Part shown: piece after piece, positions 15,836-24,121 of the stretch
Layout of the letters: each line of letters opens with the position of its first letter
Position numbering within the stretch: the stretch's first letter is position 1
Origin: Spirochaetaceae bacterium
Lineage (GTDB): Bacteria; Spirochaetota; Spirochaetia; SZUA-6; Bin103
Assembly: GCA_028818385.1 (NCBI GenBank)
Contig: JAPPNY010000247.1
Coordinates: 1 to 42,467, forward strand
Reading direction: 5' to 3'
Length of the DNA stretch: 42,467 nt
Position numbers and translations under genes: made by a program
The notes under the pieces: model-generated
The model's database searches: none
What the model was told of the DNA's origin: nothing
What the model saw: only the letters and a program-made list of their open reading frames with translations

Positions 15836-17944
15836 GTGTCGCTGAACGCGATCATGGGCGCCATGCTGTCGGGCGAGGTCGCCGTGCTGTCCGGCGCCGG
15901 CTTCCGCGACGGGGTGCCGGCCCGCGACGCCCCGGCCGGGTGGCCGATGGGGGTGGCGCGCCGCCCGGATGGCGACCTGATCGTCAACGACTACTGGGGC
16001 AACCGCATCTGGCGCATCGACCGCGACGGCATCCTGCACCTATTCGGCGGCGACGGCATCGCCGGCACCGAGGGCGACGGCGGCCCGGTCGCGGCAGCGC
16101 GCTTCCGGGAGCCGCACGACCTGCACCAGGACCGGCACGGCAACCTGTACCTGTCCGACCTGGGCAACCACACCATCCGCCGCATCGACTACCGCACCGG
16201 CGTCGTCACCCTGGTGGCCGGCAACGGCCGGATCGGGCGCGGCGGCGACGGCGGCCCAGCCGTCGACGCCGAGCTCGATTGCACGTGCGGGGTGGCCGTC
16301 GACGCCGACGGCAACGTCTATCTGTCCGACGAATGGGCCTGCAACATCCGCCGCGTCGACGCGCGCACCGGCATCATCGACCTGTTCGCCGGCTATGCGG
16401 CCCGGCACTACCCGTCCGAGGAGGGCGAAAGCCGCCCGTTCGCCGGCGCCGGCCTGAGCCTGATGGGCTACCACGGCGACGGCGGCCCCGCCTCGCATGC
16501 CGCCTTCTACCACCCCGAGCATCTGGCGTTCGACTCGCGCGGTGACCTCTACGTCTGCGACAACTCCAACGACCGGGTCCGCCGCATCGACATGCGGACC
16601 GGCATCATCACCACCGTCCTGGGCAACGGCCAGCGCGCCTCCAACGGCGACGGAGGGCCGGCGGTGGAGGCCAGCACGCTGATGCCGGACGCGATCTGCC
16701 TGGACGTCCACGACAACCTCTACGTCGGCGAGAAGTACGGCTTCCGCATCCGCAAGGTGGAGGCCGCCAGCGGCATCGTCACCACCCTGGTCGGCAACGG
16801 CGTGCCGGCCTGGGGCGAGGAGGGGCTGCACGGCAGCCGGACGGGCTGCAATTCCGTCGAGGCGGCGATCTGGGCCGACCCGGACGGCACCGTGCTCTGG
16901 GGCGACTGCTCCGGCCGGCTGCGCCGCTACGACGGCACGACCGGGATCGTCACGACCGTCCTGGGCGGCACCGGCGTCGGCGACGGCGGGGCGGCCGGCA
17001 GCGCCTTCCTGCGCGGTCCGCTGGGGATCGACGTCGCCGCCGACGGCTCCATCTACTTCGCCGACCGCTGGAACCAGCGCGTGCGCCGTATCGACGCCGC
17101 CAACGGTGAAATCTCCACCGTCGCCGGCAACGGCGCCCGCGCCTACGGCGGCGACGGCGGACCGGCGCCCGATGCCTACCTGGGAAACCCGACCGACGTG
17201 GCGGTCGACCGCCATGGGCGGGTCGCCATCGCCGACAGCCGCCACCATCACGTCCGCGTGATCGATCCGCACGGGACGATCCGTGCCGCCTGCGGCATCG
17301 GCCAGCCGTGGGACAAGGGCGACGGCGGACCGGCGATCAGCGCCGGCGTCGTGATGGTGATGTCCGTCCGCTACGGCCCGGACGGCGCGCTGTACTTCGG
17401 CGACGCCGTGGGCCGCGTGCGGCGCATCGACCCGCAGACCGGCATCGTCACCACGGTGGCCGGCATCGGCCTGCCCGGCTACGCCGGAGACGGCGGCCCG
17501 GCCACTGCCGCGCGCGTCGGCACGCCGGAAGCGCTCGCCTTCGGCGCGGACGGCAGCCTGTACTTCGCCGACAGCGTCCACCACGTCATCCGCCGGGTGG
17601 CTCCGAACGGGATCATCGACACCGCGATCGGCGACGGCACGGCCGGGCATGCCGCAGACCGGAGCGACCCGCGGCGCGCACGCATCGACACCCCGCGCGG
17701 GCTCGACGTCGCCCCGGACGGCACGCTGTTCTTCACCGACTCCGGCAACCACCTGATCCGCTGCCTGACCGCGACCGGCGAGCTGCGCACCCTGGCCGGC
17801 TGCGGCGAGGCCGGCGAGACCGGCTCCGGCCCGGCCGCGAGCGCCCGCTTCAACCACCTCGGCGGCATCCGGCGCTACGGCGACGACCACCTGCTCTTCG
17901 CCGACCATTTCAACAACCGGCTCAAGCTGCTCCGCTGGCGGTGA
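15836..17944 (+). CDS. NHL-repeat beta-propeller protein
   Basis: The 702-residue protein is built of about ten or eleven repeats of 55-65 residues with the NHL pattern: TVAGNG-like, GDGGPA, then P-x-x-x-A-x-D-x-x-G-x-(L/I)YxxD-x-x-N-x-x-(V/I)RRxD. Examples are VAGNGRIGRGGDGGPAVDAE and LYFADSVHHVIRRV. This many repeats would form one large or two smaller propellers. No catalytic motif is present; such proteins bind ligands or partners, or belong to SMP-30-like lactonase relatives. The start is GTG 15836, four bases after the protease stop, with an internal ATG at 15854 as alternative. No signal peptide is visible, which is odd beside a secreted protease. Repeats are also visible in the DNA (GGCGACGGCGG), which may promote recombination. 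Confidence 0.85.
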   Translation: MSLNAIMGAMLSGEVAVLSGAGFRDGVPARDAPAGWPMGVARRPDGDLIVNDYWGNRIWRIDRDGILHLFGGDGIAGTEGDGGPVAAARFREPHDLHQDRHGNLYLSDLGNHTIRRIDYRTGVVTLVAGNGRIGRGGDGGPAVDAELDCTCGVAVDADGNVYLSDEWACNIRRVDARTGIIDLFAGYAARHYPSEEGESRPFAGAGLSLMGYHGDGGPASHAAFYHPEHLAFDSRGDLYVCDNSNDRVRRIDMRTGIITTVLGNGQRASNGDGGPAVEASTLMPDAICLDVHDNLYVGEKYGFRIRKVEAASGIVTTLVGNGVPAWGEEGLHGSRTGCNSVEAAIWADPDGTVLWGDCSGRLRRYDGTTGIVTTVLGGTGVGDGGAAGSAFLRGPLGIDVAADGSIYFADRWNQRVRRIDAANGEISTVAGNGARAYGGDGGPAPDAYLGNPTDVAVDRHGRVAIADSRHHHVRVIDPHGTIRAACGIGQPWDKGDGGPAISAGVVMVMSVRYGPDGALYFGDAVGRVRRIDPQTGIVTTVAGIGLPGYAGDGGPATAARVGTPEALAFGADGSLYFADSVHHVIRRVAPNGIIDTAIGDGTAGHAADRSDPRRARIDTPRGLDVAPDGTLFFTDSGNHLIRCLTATGELRTLAGCGEAGETGSGPAASARFNHLGGIRRYGDDHLLFADHFNNRLKLLRWR

Positions 17945-17985
17945 GCGCTGCCGCGCGCGTATGCTCGCGACGGCGAGGTAGAGAC

Positions 17986-19044
17986 ATGGCGCTGTTCCCC
18001 ACGACCGTCGTCGGCAGCCTGCCGCGGCCCGAGTGGCTGCGCGAGTTGATCCTGGACCGCAAGGACGGCCGCATCACCGAGGAGGAGGCCGACCCGCACC
18101 TGGACCGGGCCGCCGCCATGGCGATCTCGCTGCAGGAGCGCGCCGGCCTGGACGAGGTCACCGACGGCGAGTGGCGGCGCGAGAGCTACGTCAAGGTGTT
18201 CGCCGAGCGGGTGCGCGGCTTCCGCAACGACCTCAACATCAGCAACATCCCCTACCCGGCGGTGGTGGAGCCGATCGAGTACTACCGGCCGATCGCCGCC
18301 GAGGAGGTGGCGTTCGCGCGGCCGCGCACCACGCGGCGGCTCAAGATCACGCTGCCGGCGCCGTACATCATCGGCCGGCGCATGTGGCACCCCGACCACT
18401 CGCGCGACGCCTACCCCCGGCGCGAGGACCTGATGGAGGCGGTGGTGCCGATCCTGCGCCAGGAGATCGAGGCGGTGCGCGCCGCCGGCGCCGACGTCGT
18501 GCAGCTCGACGAGCCGTGGCTCGCCGTGATGGTGGACCCGGAGTTCCGCGCCGGCGAGGGCATCGGCGATCCGGAGCCGGAGATGGAGCTCTGCATCGAC
18601 CTGCTCAACCGCACCCTGGATGGGGTGTCCGGCATCGACACCGCCATGCACCTGTGCCACGCCCACTTCCAGCACCAGCACAGCACCGCGGGTTCCTACG
18701 ACCTGATCATGCCGGCCCTGGCCCGCGCCCGGGTCGGCACCATCCTGATGGAGTACGCCACGCCGGACGCCGGCGGCATCGACTCGCTGGCCGGCTTCCA
18801 TCGGGACGCACGCCTGGGGCTGGGCTGCGTCGACCACTGCGACGAGGCCATCGAGGCGCCGGAGACGATCGCCGCCCGCGTGGAGGCGGCCATGCGCTAC
18901 GTCGACAAGGAGCGGATCGTGCTCAACCCGGACTGCGGCTTCGCGCCGTCGGTGCAGAACCCGATCCCCGTGGACGAGGCCTACCTGAAGCTGAAGGCGA
19001 TGTGCGCCGCCTCCGAGCAGTTACGCCTGCGCCATCCGGCATAG
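17986..19044 (+). CDS. MetE C-terminal-domain-like methyltransferase (cobalamin-independent methionine synthase family)
   Basis: The 352-residue protein covers only the catalytic C-terminal domain of MetE. It starts with LFPTTVVGSLPRP and contains QLDEPWL. The zinc ligands are recognisable: His and Cys in MHLCHAHF, an acidic residue in TILMEYATP and Cys in NPDCGF. Full MetE is about 750 residues. Stand-alone core proteins, as in archaea and many bacteria, transfer methyl groups to thiols, but their methyl donors vary and often are not methyl-tetrahydrofolate. A GAGGTAGAG ribosome site precedes the ATG. It is followed 11 nt later by the SGNH hydrolase, probably in the same transcript. The role is probably methyl transfer in catabolism or salvage; the substrate is unknown. 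Confidence 0.82.
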   Translation: MALFPTTVVGSLPRPEWLRELILDRKDGRITEEEADPHLDRAAAMAISLQERAGLDEVTDGEWRRESYVKVFAERVRGFRNDLNISNIPYPAVVEPIEYYRPIAAEEVAFARPRTTRRLKITLPAPYIIGRRMWHPDHSRDAYPRREDLMEAVVPILRQEIEAVRAAGADVVQLDEPWLAVMVDPEFRAGEGIGDPEPEMELCIDLLNRTLDGVSGIDTAMHLCHAHFQHQHSTAGSYDLIMPALARARVGTILMEYATPDAGGIDSLAGFHRDARLGLGCVDHCDEAIEAPETIAARVEAAMRYVDKERIVLNPDCGFAPSVQNPIPVDEAYLKLKAMCAASEQLRLRHPA

Positions 19045-19055
19045 ATACGGCCAGC

Positions 19056-20078
19056 ATGATCCACGAACGAGTCGAGCTGCATAACGTCGCCGAGCTTCGC
19101 TACGAGGCGCGCCGCGGCGGCTACCGCCTGCAGCGCGTGCCCGAGTCGGTGCGCAGGGCGCTCAACCCCGGCGGGCAACTCTGCGTCCTGCAGCCGGACA
19201 ACGCCGAGATCCGCTACGTGGCCACGGGACCGTCGCGGGTGACGCTCTCCTCGCACGGCCAGACCCGTGTCAGCGTCTTCTTCGGCCCGTTCGACTCCTA
19301 CCAGCGCGCCGTCGTGGGCCGTCAGCCGCAGACGATCGAGGTCACCCCCAGCGAGGCGCTCGACGCCCTCCCCGTCCGCTACACGGCCGGAATGCCGTTC
19401 TCGCCGCGCGTGGTGCGGCTGGTCCTGGGCGGTCCGGAGCGCGACCCGGTGCTGCTGCACGGGGTCGAAGGCGAGGAGGTACGCCCGCCGGCGGCGGACG
19501 AGCTGCCGTCACTGCGCCTGCTCACCTACGGGACCTCGATCACGCACGGCTACTTCGCCGAGGGGCCACACCTGACCTACGTCGGCCACGCGGCGCGCCG
19601 GCTGGGCGCCGACCTGATCAACCTGGGGGTAGCCGGCTCCGCCCACTGCGAGCCGGAGATCGCGGACTACATGGCCGAGCGGACCGACTGGGACGTCGCC
19701 AGCCTGGGCCTGTCCGTGAACATGCAGGGCTTCCCGATGGCGGAGTTCCGGCGGCGCGTGCAGTACCTGATCGACCGCGTCGCGGGCGCCGATGCCGGCC
19801 GGCGGGTCGCCTGCATCACGCTCTGGCCGTACTACCGCGACTTCGGCTGGGAGCCGCCGGGCGAGTACGGGGGCAGGCCGGAGGATTACCGCCAGGAACT
19901 GCGCGACGCGGTGGCGGCCACCGGACACGCGAACGCGCACCTGCTCGAAGGACCGGACCTGCTGACCGACATCAGCGGCCTGAGCGCCGACCTCATCCAC
20001 CCTGCCGACTACGGCATGATGGAGATGGGCCGGTGCCTGGCCGAGCGCCTCTCCGCGCTGCTGGCGCGCTCGGACTAA
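19056..20078 (+). CDS. SGNH/GDSL hydrolase family protein
   Basis: The 340-residue protein has an N-terminal beta-sandwich-like domain of about 150 residues (including FFGPFDSYQRAVVGR) followed by an SGNH hydrolase domain. Block I is LLTYGTSITHG with the nucleophilic Ser, block II NLGVAGSAHCEPEI, block III SLGLSVNMQG and block V DLIHPADYG with the Asp-x-x-His dyad. The architecture resembles carbohydrate esterases with an accessory domain. No signal peptide is seen. It starts 11 nt after the MetE-like gene; a perfect inverted repeat between its end and the convergent aminotransferase gene probably terminates it. Substrate unknown. Confidence 0.85.
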   Translation: MIHERVELHNVAELRYEARRGGYRLQRVPESVRRALNPGGQLCVLQPDNAEIRYVATGPSRVTLSSHGQTRVSVFFGPFDSYQRAVVGRQPQTIEVTPSEALDALPVRYTAGMPFSPRVVRLVLGGPERDPVLLHGVEGEEVRPPAADELPSLRLLTYGTSITHGYFAEGPHLTYVGHAARRLGADLINLGVAGSAHCEPEIADYMAERTDWDVASLGLSVNMQGFPMAEFRRRVQYLIDRVAGADAGRRVACITLWPYYRDFGWEPPGEYGGRPEDYRQELRDAVAATGHANAHLLEGPDLLTDISGLSADLIHPADYGMMEMGRCLAERLSALLARSD

Positions 20079-20134
20079 CGCCCCGAAACCGTCGCCTACG
20101 GCTCCGCTTTCGGCCCATCCCCACCTTTCGCGTC

Positions 20135-20178
20135 GGAGTCTGTCGGCCTCCCGCTGGCGCGGCAATCCGACAGACTCC
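20135..20178. terminator. Bidirectional terminator-like hairpin between convergent genes
   Basis: A perfect 12-bp inverted repeat (GGAGTCTGTCGG at 20135-20146 and its complement at 20167-20178) with a 20-nt loop lies between the SGNH hydrolase and aminotransferase genes. No strong T-tract follows in either direction, so termination is inferred from position and symmetry. Confidence 0.6.
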
Positions 20179-21392
20179 TAGCGGGCGACCGCCTCCACGG
20201 CCGGCTCAAGCAGTCCGGCGAGCGCCGCGATGGCGCCGTCCATCTCGTCCGGCCGGTTCCAGCCGAAGCACAGCCGCATGCGGTCGCGGCCCGACACGCC
20301 GTCGGCGGCGGTGCGCGGTCCCGGCGCGAACAGCACGCCGCTGGCGGCTCCGCGCTCGCTGGCTTCCACCGCGTCCGAGCCGTCGAGCATCTGCACGAAC
20401 ACGAACAGGCCGCCGGACGGGCTGGTCCAGCGGGCGCGCCCGCTCAGGTGCGTCTCGAGCGCCGCCAGGATCGCGTCACGCTTTGCCTGCAGCAGGCCGC
20501 GCACGCGGTCGATGTGGGCGGCAAGCCCTCCGCTTTCGGCATAGCGGTGCACGGCCATGGCGGTGAACTGACTGACGGCGCCGACGCCCTTGACGGCCAT
20601 CATCCGATCCATCAGGTCCGGGGCCGCGGTCACGTACCCGATGCGCATGCCCGGTCCGATGTTCTTCGAGAACGAGGCGACGTAGATCGTCCGGCCGCTG
20701 TCGTCGAGCGAGCGGATCGCCGCCGGCACCTCCCGGCCCTCGAAGGCCAGGTCGACGTAGCAGTCGTCCTCCCACACGGGCACGCCGTAGCGGCCGGTGA
20801 TCTCGCTCACCGCCTCACGCCGCGCCATCGACTCCACCCAGCCGAGCGGGTTCTGGAAGGTGGGCACGGTATAGACCGCCTTCACGCGCTTGCCGTCGTC
20901 CAACGCGGCCTGGATCTGGTACTCCAGCGAGTCCGGCAGCATGCCGTCGTCGTCCGACTCGACGCCGCGGATGTCGGCGCCGAAGCGGCGCAGGATGCCG
21001 AGCGTGCCGGCGTAGGTGAAGTCCTCGACCAGCACCACGTCGCCGGGGTCGACCAGCGCCTGCGCGACCAGGAAGTTGGGCTCGCTCGACCCGGAGCCCA
21101 GCAGGATGCTGTCGGCGTCCACCGTGAATCCGCGCGTCTCGGCGAGCCTGCCGGTCAGCCACTCGCGCAGCGGCGGATAGCCGAGCGGGTGCGGGTAGTG
21201 CGCCAGGCTGCGTCCGGCGACGGCCAGCTCTTCACGCAGGCACTCGACCAGCGCGTCGAGCGGCAGCGAGTCGGGATCGGGATAGGCGACCCCGAAGTCG
21301 TACAGGGCCGTCGGATGCGCCGTGCGCGCGACCGGCTCGCTCGGCACCGCGCGGGCCAGCAGATCGTCCCACCCGCAACACTCTGAACTCAT
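20178..21392 (-). CDS. PLP-dependent aminotransferase (fold type I, MocR/2-aminoadipate type)
   Basis: The ATG at 21390-21392, with GGAGG about 9 nt upstream, gives a 404-residue protein; a longer upstream frame crosses into the divergent reductase and was rejected. It has the fold-type-I core: GSGSSEPN (phosphate loop), VYTVPTFQNPLG, WEDDCYVDL (cofactor Asp), SFSKNIGPGMRIGY with the Schiff-base Lys, and a C-terminal Arg region (RMRLCFGWN). The sequence style matches the aminotransferase domain of MocR regulators and 2-aminoadipate/kynurenine aminotransferases, but there is no N-terminal GntR DNA-binding domain. It is cytoplasmic; the amino-acid substrate is not predictable. Confidence 0.9.
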   Translation of the reverse strand: MSSECCGWDDLLARAVPSEPVARTAHPTALYDFGVAYPDPDSLPLDALVECLREELAVAGRSLAHYPHPLGYPPLREWLTGRLAETRGFTVDADSILLGSGSSEPNFLVAQALVDPGDVVLVEDFTYAGTLGILRRFGADIRGVESDDDGMLPDSLEYQIQAALDDGKRVKAVYTVPTFQNPLGWVESMARREAVSEITGRYGVPVWEDDCYVDLAFEGREVPAAIRSLDDSGRTIYVASFSKNIGPGMRIGYVTAAPDLMDRMMAVKGVGAVSQFTAMAVHRYAESGGLAAHIDRVRGLLQAKRDAILAALETHLSGRARWTSPSGGLFVFVQMLDGSDAVEASERGAASGVLFAPGPRTAADGVSGRDRMRLCFGWNRPDEMDGAIAALAGLLEPAVEAVAR

Positions 21393-21474
21393 CGGCGATA
21401 CCTCCGTTCGGGGCATACTAACGATCAGCGCGCGCCGCGGCGACCACGCCCGGGACACGCAGGAGGATGATCGG

Positions 21475-22437
21475 ATGAAGTACGGACGGGTAAACGGGGT
21501 CGGCAAGCCCGTGGCGCGCATCGTGCACGGCACGACCATGCTGACCACGGACGCCCTGGAGCAGGGCATGAACCTGCTGGACGGGGTATTCGCGGCCGGC
21601 GGCACCACCTTCGACTCGGCGTGGAACTACGGCGGCGGCGAATGCGAGCGGGTGCTGGGCGCCTGGATGGAGCGGCGCGGCAACCGCGAGCAGGTGGTGA
21701 TCATCACCAAGGGGTGCCACCACAACCAGGATCGCGACCGGGTCACGCCGGCCGACCTGACCTCCGACCTGATGGACTCGCTCATCCGGCTGCGCACCGA
21801 CTACGTCGACCTGTACCTGCTGCACCGCGACGACCCGAGCCTCCCGGTCGACGCCATCGTGGCGACGATGGCCGAGCACCACGCGGCCGGCCGCATCCAC
21901 GCCTACGGAGGCTCCAACTGGAGCGTGCCTCGGATCGAGGAGGCGAACGCCTACGCCGCGCGCCACGGGTTGCCGGCGTTCGCGGCGAGCAGTCCCAACT
22001 ACAGCCTGGCCGTGCAGCTTCGCGCGCCGTGGGCCGGCTGCCTGTCGATCGGCGGCCAGGAGGCGGCCGAGGATCGGGACTGGTACCGCCGCACGCAGCT
22101 CCCGGTGTTCTCCTGGTCGAGCCTGGCCGGCGGCTTCTTCTCGGGCCGTTTCGGCCGCGACAAGCCGCGGCCGGACTCCGGCCGGGAAGAACTGTCCGCC
22201 GCCACCTACTGTTCGGACGGCAACTTCACCCGCCTGGAAGCGGCGCAGGCGATCGGCCGCGCGCACGGCGTGTCGGCCGCGCGCGTCGCCCTGGCCTACA
22301 TCATGCAGACCGGGCTCGACGTGTACCCGATCGCCGCCTCGGCGACCCCCGGCGAGTTCGCGGACAATGCCGCGGCCCTGGAGCTCGAACTCAGCGTCCA
22401 GGACATCGAGAGGCTCCAGGAGGCCGATCTGGTGTAG
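21475..22437 (+). CDS. Aldo/keto reductase
   Basis: The ATG at 21475 with AGGAGG about 9 nt upstream gives a 320-residue protein. The AKR tetrad is visible: Asp and Tyr in FDSAWNYGGGECE, Lys in VVIITKGCHH and His in LYLLHRDDP. The C-terminal segment has the family's NADPH-binding style (PIAASATPGEFADNAAAL). It is likely to reduce or oxidise a sugar or carbonyl compound using NADP(H). It is divergent from the aminotransferase gene with 82 nt between starts, and the VapBC pair follows downstream. The CHHN after the catalytic Lys is unusual but outside the tetrad. Confidence 0.88.
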   Translation: MKYGRVNGVGKPVARIVHGTTMLTTDALEQGMNLLDGVFAAGGTTFDSAWNYGGGECERVLGAWMERRGNREQVVIITKGCHHNQDRDRVTPADLTSDLMDSLIRLRTDYVDLYLLHRDDPSLPVDAIVATMAEHHAAGRIHAYGGSNWSVPRIEEANAYAARHGLPAFAASSPNYSLAVQLRAPWAGCLSIGGQEAAEDRDWYRRTQLPVFSWSSLAGGFFSGRFGRDKPRPDSGREELSAATYCSDGNFTRLEAAQAIGRAHGVSAARVALAYIMQTGLDVYPIAASATPGEFADNAAALELELSVQDIERLQEADLV

Positions 22438-22485
22438 GCTCGTCGCACCCTTGACCAGGATTACTCAGGGCTTCACTCTGGAGGC

Positions 22486-22689
22486 ATGAAGACCTCAGTG
22501 GATATTCCCAGTCATGTCCTCGAGGAAGCCATGCGGCTCACGGGCGCCAAGACCAAGCGCGAAGCGATCGTCACGGCCGTCGCTGACTTCAATCGCCGCG
22601 CGCGGTGCGCCGCGTTGACCCGCTACCTGGGAACCTGTGACGACCTGATGTCCCTGAAAGAACTTGATGAGATGCGCGGAACGCCGTGA
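22486..22689 (+). CDS. vapB: VapB-family antitoxin
   Basis: The 67-residue protein begins MKTSVDIPSHVLEEAMRLTG, the usual ribbon-helix-helix N-terminus of VapB antitoxins (DUF2191 type), which bind operator DNA as dimers; the C-terminal part (LMSLKELDEMR) would wrap the toxin. A GGAGG site lies 4 nt before the ATG. Its stop overlaps the toxin's GTG start (GTGA, 22686-22689), ensuring coupled synthesis. Confidence 0.88.
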   Translation: MKTSVDIPSHVLEEAMRLTGAKTKREAIVTAVADFNRRARCAALTRYLGTCDDLMSLKELDEMRGTP

Positions 22690-23054
22690 CCCTGATCGAT
22701 ACGTCGGCGTGGATTCACAGTCTGCGACGTGACGGTGACCCCCAGATTCGCGAACGCGTGGCATCGCTTCTGGTGGCGGGAACCGCCGCATGGTGCCCGA
22801 TCGTTCGCACCGAGCTGTGGAACGGCGCTCGCGGCGGCCGGGAACAGAGGATGCTCCGCGAAATGGAGCGTGATCTCATAGAGCTTCCGCTGACACCCGC
22901 CGTCTGGAACACCGCAGACGAGCTCGCGCGTTCGGCCCGCGCCCAGGGTGTCACGGTACCGACGGTCGACCTCGTGGTGCAGGCGTGCGCGAACCATCAC
23001 GGCACCGTTCTACTCCACGCGGATCAGCATCTGCGCATGCTCGAAGAGCTGTAG
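22686..23054 (+). CDS. vapC: VapC-family PIN-domain ribonuclease toxin
   Basis: The 122-residue PIN-domain protein keeps the four acidic metal ligands: Asp5 (LIDTSAW), Glu43 (RTELWNG), Asp95 (TVDLVVQA) and Asp113 (HADQHL). VapC toxins are Mg2+-dependent RNases that usually cleave tRNA or rRNA and are held inactive by VapB. The GTG start overlaps the antitoxin stop. The pair appears intact and lies between unrelated metabolic genes. Its stop is only 9 nt from that of the convergent Gfo/Idh gene. Confidence 0.9.
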   Translation: MTLIDTSAWIHSLRRDGDPQIRERVASLLVAGTAAWCPIVRTELWNGARGGREQRMLREMERDLIELPLTPAVWNTADELARSARAQGVTVPTVDLVVQACANHHGTVLLHADQHLRMLEEL

Positions 23055-23063
23055 CCGCAACTC

Positions 23064-24056
23064 CTACGGCCCTTCGACCGCCGCCCAGGTGCCGGTGTCG
23101 CGTGACCGCTCGGCGGCCAGGCCGAGCCGATGCAGGCGGGCGACGCGCTGGCGCCCCGCATCGCCCTCGGAGCCCGATTCGATGCAGTCCAGGAAGGCGC
23201 GCACGCACTCGTGCATGCCGGGCAGTCCCAGGATCGGCTCGATCGGCGGGCAGGTTTCGATCGTCCAGGCCGGGCTGTCGGCACTGCGCCAGCGCAGTCC
23301 GCCCGTGAGCAGGTCGACGCGCACGTCGCCGGCGGTACCGGTGACCGCCATGCGCATGTCGGGGCCGGACACGGCACCGGTGTTGACGGCGAAGGTTCCC
23401 CAGCAGCCACCGTAATCGAGCTGCATGAGGCTCTGCGCCTGCGCCCGGCCGGCCGATCCCGAGCCGTCCATGGTCAGGACGCGCGCGGCGGTCCTGCCGA
23501 GCACTCGGTCGAGCGGATCGACGTACCACGGCGCAAGGTGATCGACCTTGCAGAGGTCCTCCTCCGGCAGCGCGCCCCAGTCGGACTCCAGCCGCACCTC
23601 CGCGAACTGCGGGATGCCCACCGTCCCGTCCGCGACCAGCTCCGCCGCGCGCCGCACGACCGGCAGGAAGCCAAGCTCGATGTCGGCGTGCGTGGGAGCG
23701 GGCGCGGCCTCCAGGCGCTCGATCATCGCCGGCAGCTCCTCCCGCGTGGCCGCCAGCGGCCCCTCGTAGAGGAGGGCCGTTCCGGCATCGAGCGCCGCGC
23801 CGATCGCCTCCGCGTGCGCCGCGTCCGACACGGCCACCATCACGCCGTCCACGGCGGTGCCCGCCAGCAGCTCGCCGGCGGACGCGTACACCGCAACCTC
23901 ATGCCCCAGCTCGCGCCCGGCGCGCTCGCGGGTCGCAGCGCTGGGCGCCGCCACCGCCACGACCCGCGCGCGTCCGTCGGCTTGCAGAGCCGGCACGTAG
24001 GCGGTGCGCGTCCAGCCGCCGTACCCGATCAGACCGATCCGTATGTTCGCAGCCAT
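23064..24056 (-). CDS. Gfo/Idh/MocA-family oxidoreductase with an altered EKP motif
   Basis: The 330-residue protein starts with the Rossmann motif (IRIGLIGYGGWTRTAYVPAL) and has the family's two-domain layout. The family's catalytic Lys lies in an EKP motif at about residue 98. Here it reads LLYEGPLA, with Gly at the Lys position. Without that Lys, dehydrogenation of a sugar by the usual mechanism is doubtful; it may be an altered enzyme or a regulatory NAD-binding protein. A TAAGCT box lies 7 nt before the ATG with no Shine-Dalgarno sequence. It is divergent from the AAC(3)-like gene, so the two may share regulation. Confidence 0.85.
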   Translation of the reverse strand: MAANIRIGLIGYGGWTRTAYVPALQADGRARVVAVAAPSAATRERAGRELGHEVAVYASAGELLAGTAVDGVMVAVSDAAHAEAIGAALDAGTALLYEGPLAATREELPAMIERLEAAPAPTHADIELGFLPVVRRAAELVADGTVGIPQFAEVRLESDWGALPEEDLCKVDHLAPWYVDPLDRVLGRTAARVLTMDGSGSAGRAQAQSLMQLDYGGCWGTFAVNTGAVSGPDMRMAVTGTAGDVRVDLLTGGLRWRSADSPAWTIETCPPIEPILGLPGMHECVRAFLDCIESGSEGDAGRQRVARLHRLGLAAERSRDTGTWAAVEGP

Positions 24057-24063
24057 CGGCCGC

Positions 24064-24115
24064 AGCTTACGGGACAGGTCCCCGCTTGGGTACCGGCCGG
24101 ACGCCGTTCTACGCT
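24064..24115. promoter_or_regulatory. Divergent TANNNT boxes for the Gfo/Idh and AAC(3)-like genes
   Basis: TAAGCT on the minus strand (24064-24069) is 7 nt from the Gfo/Idh ATG, and TACGCT on the plus strand (24110-24115) is 6 nt from the AAC(3)-like ATG. No good -35 boxes are seen. The 65-nt intergenic region would support two leaderless transcripts. Confidence 0.45.
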
Positions 24116-24121
24116 CTGCCC

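Noticed and set aside
16060..17850. Tandem GC-rich DNA repeats as a CRISPR or satellite array
   Set aside because: The repeats are codons of NHL units in one continuous frame, with variable sequence between them.
16040..17908. Long open frame (622 codons) antisense to the NHL gene
   Set aside because: Val/Ala/Arg/Asp-rich sequence without motifs; a typical shadow of high-GC repeat coding DNA.
18033..19043. Alternative plus-strand frame overlapping the MetE-like gene and running into the SGNH gene
   Set aside because: Only its downstream part (from 19056) is real; the upstream part is Arg/Gly/Ala shadow.
20178..21608. MocR-type regulator with long N-terminus
   Set aside because: The extension upstream of 21392 is the antisense of the reductase gene and no GntR helix-turn-helix is present.
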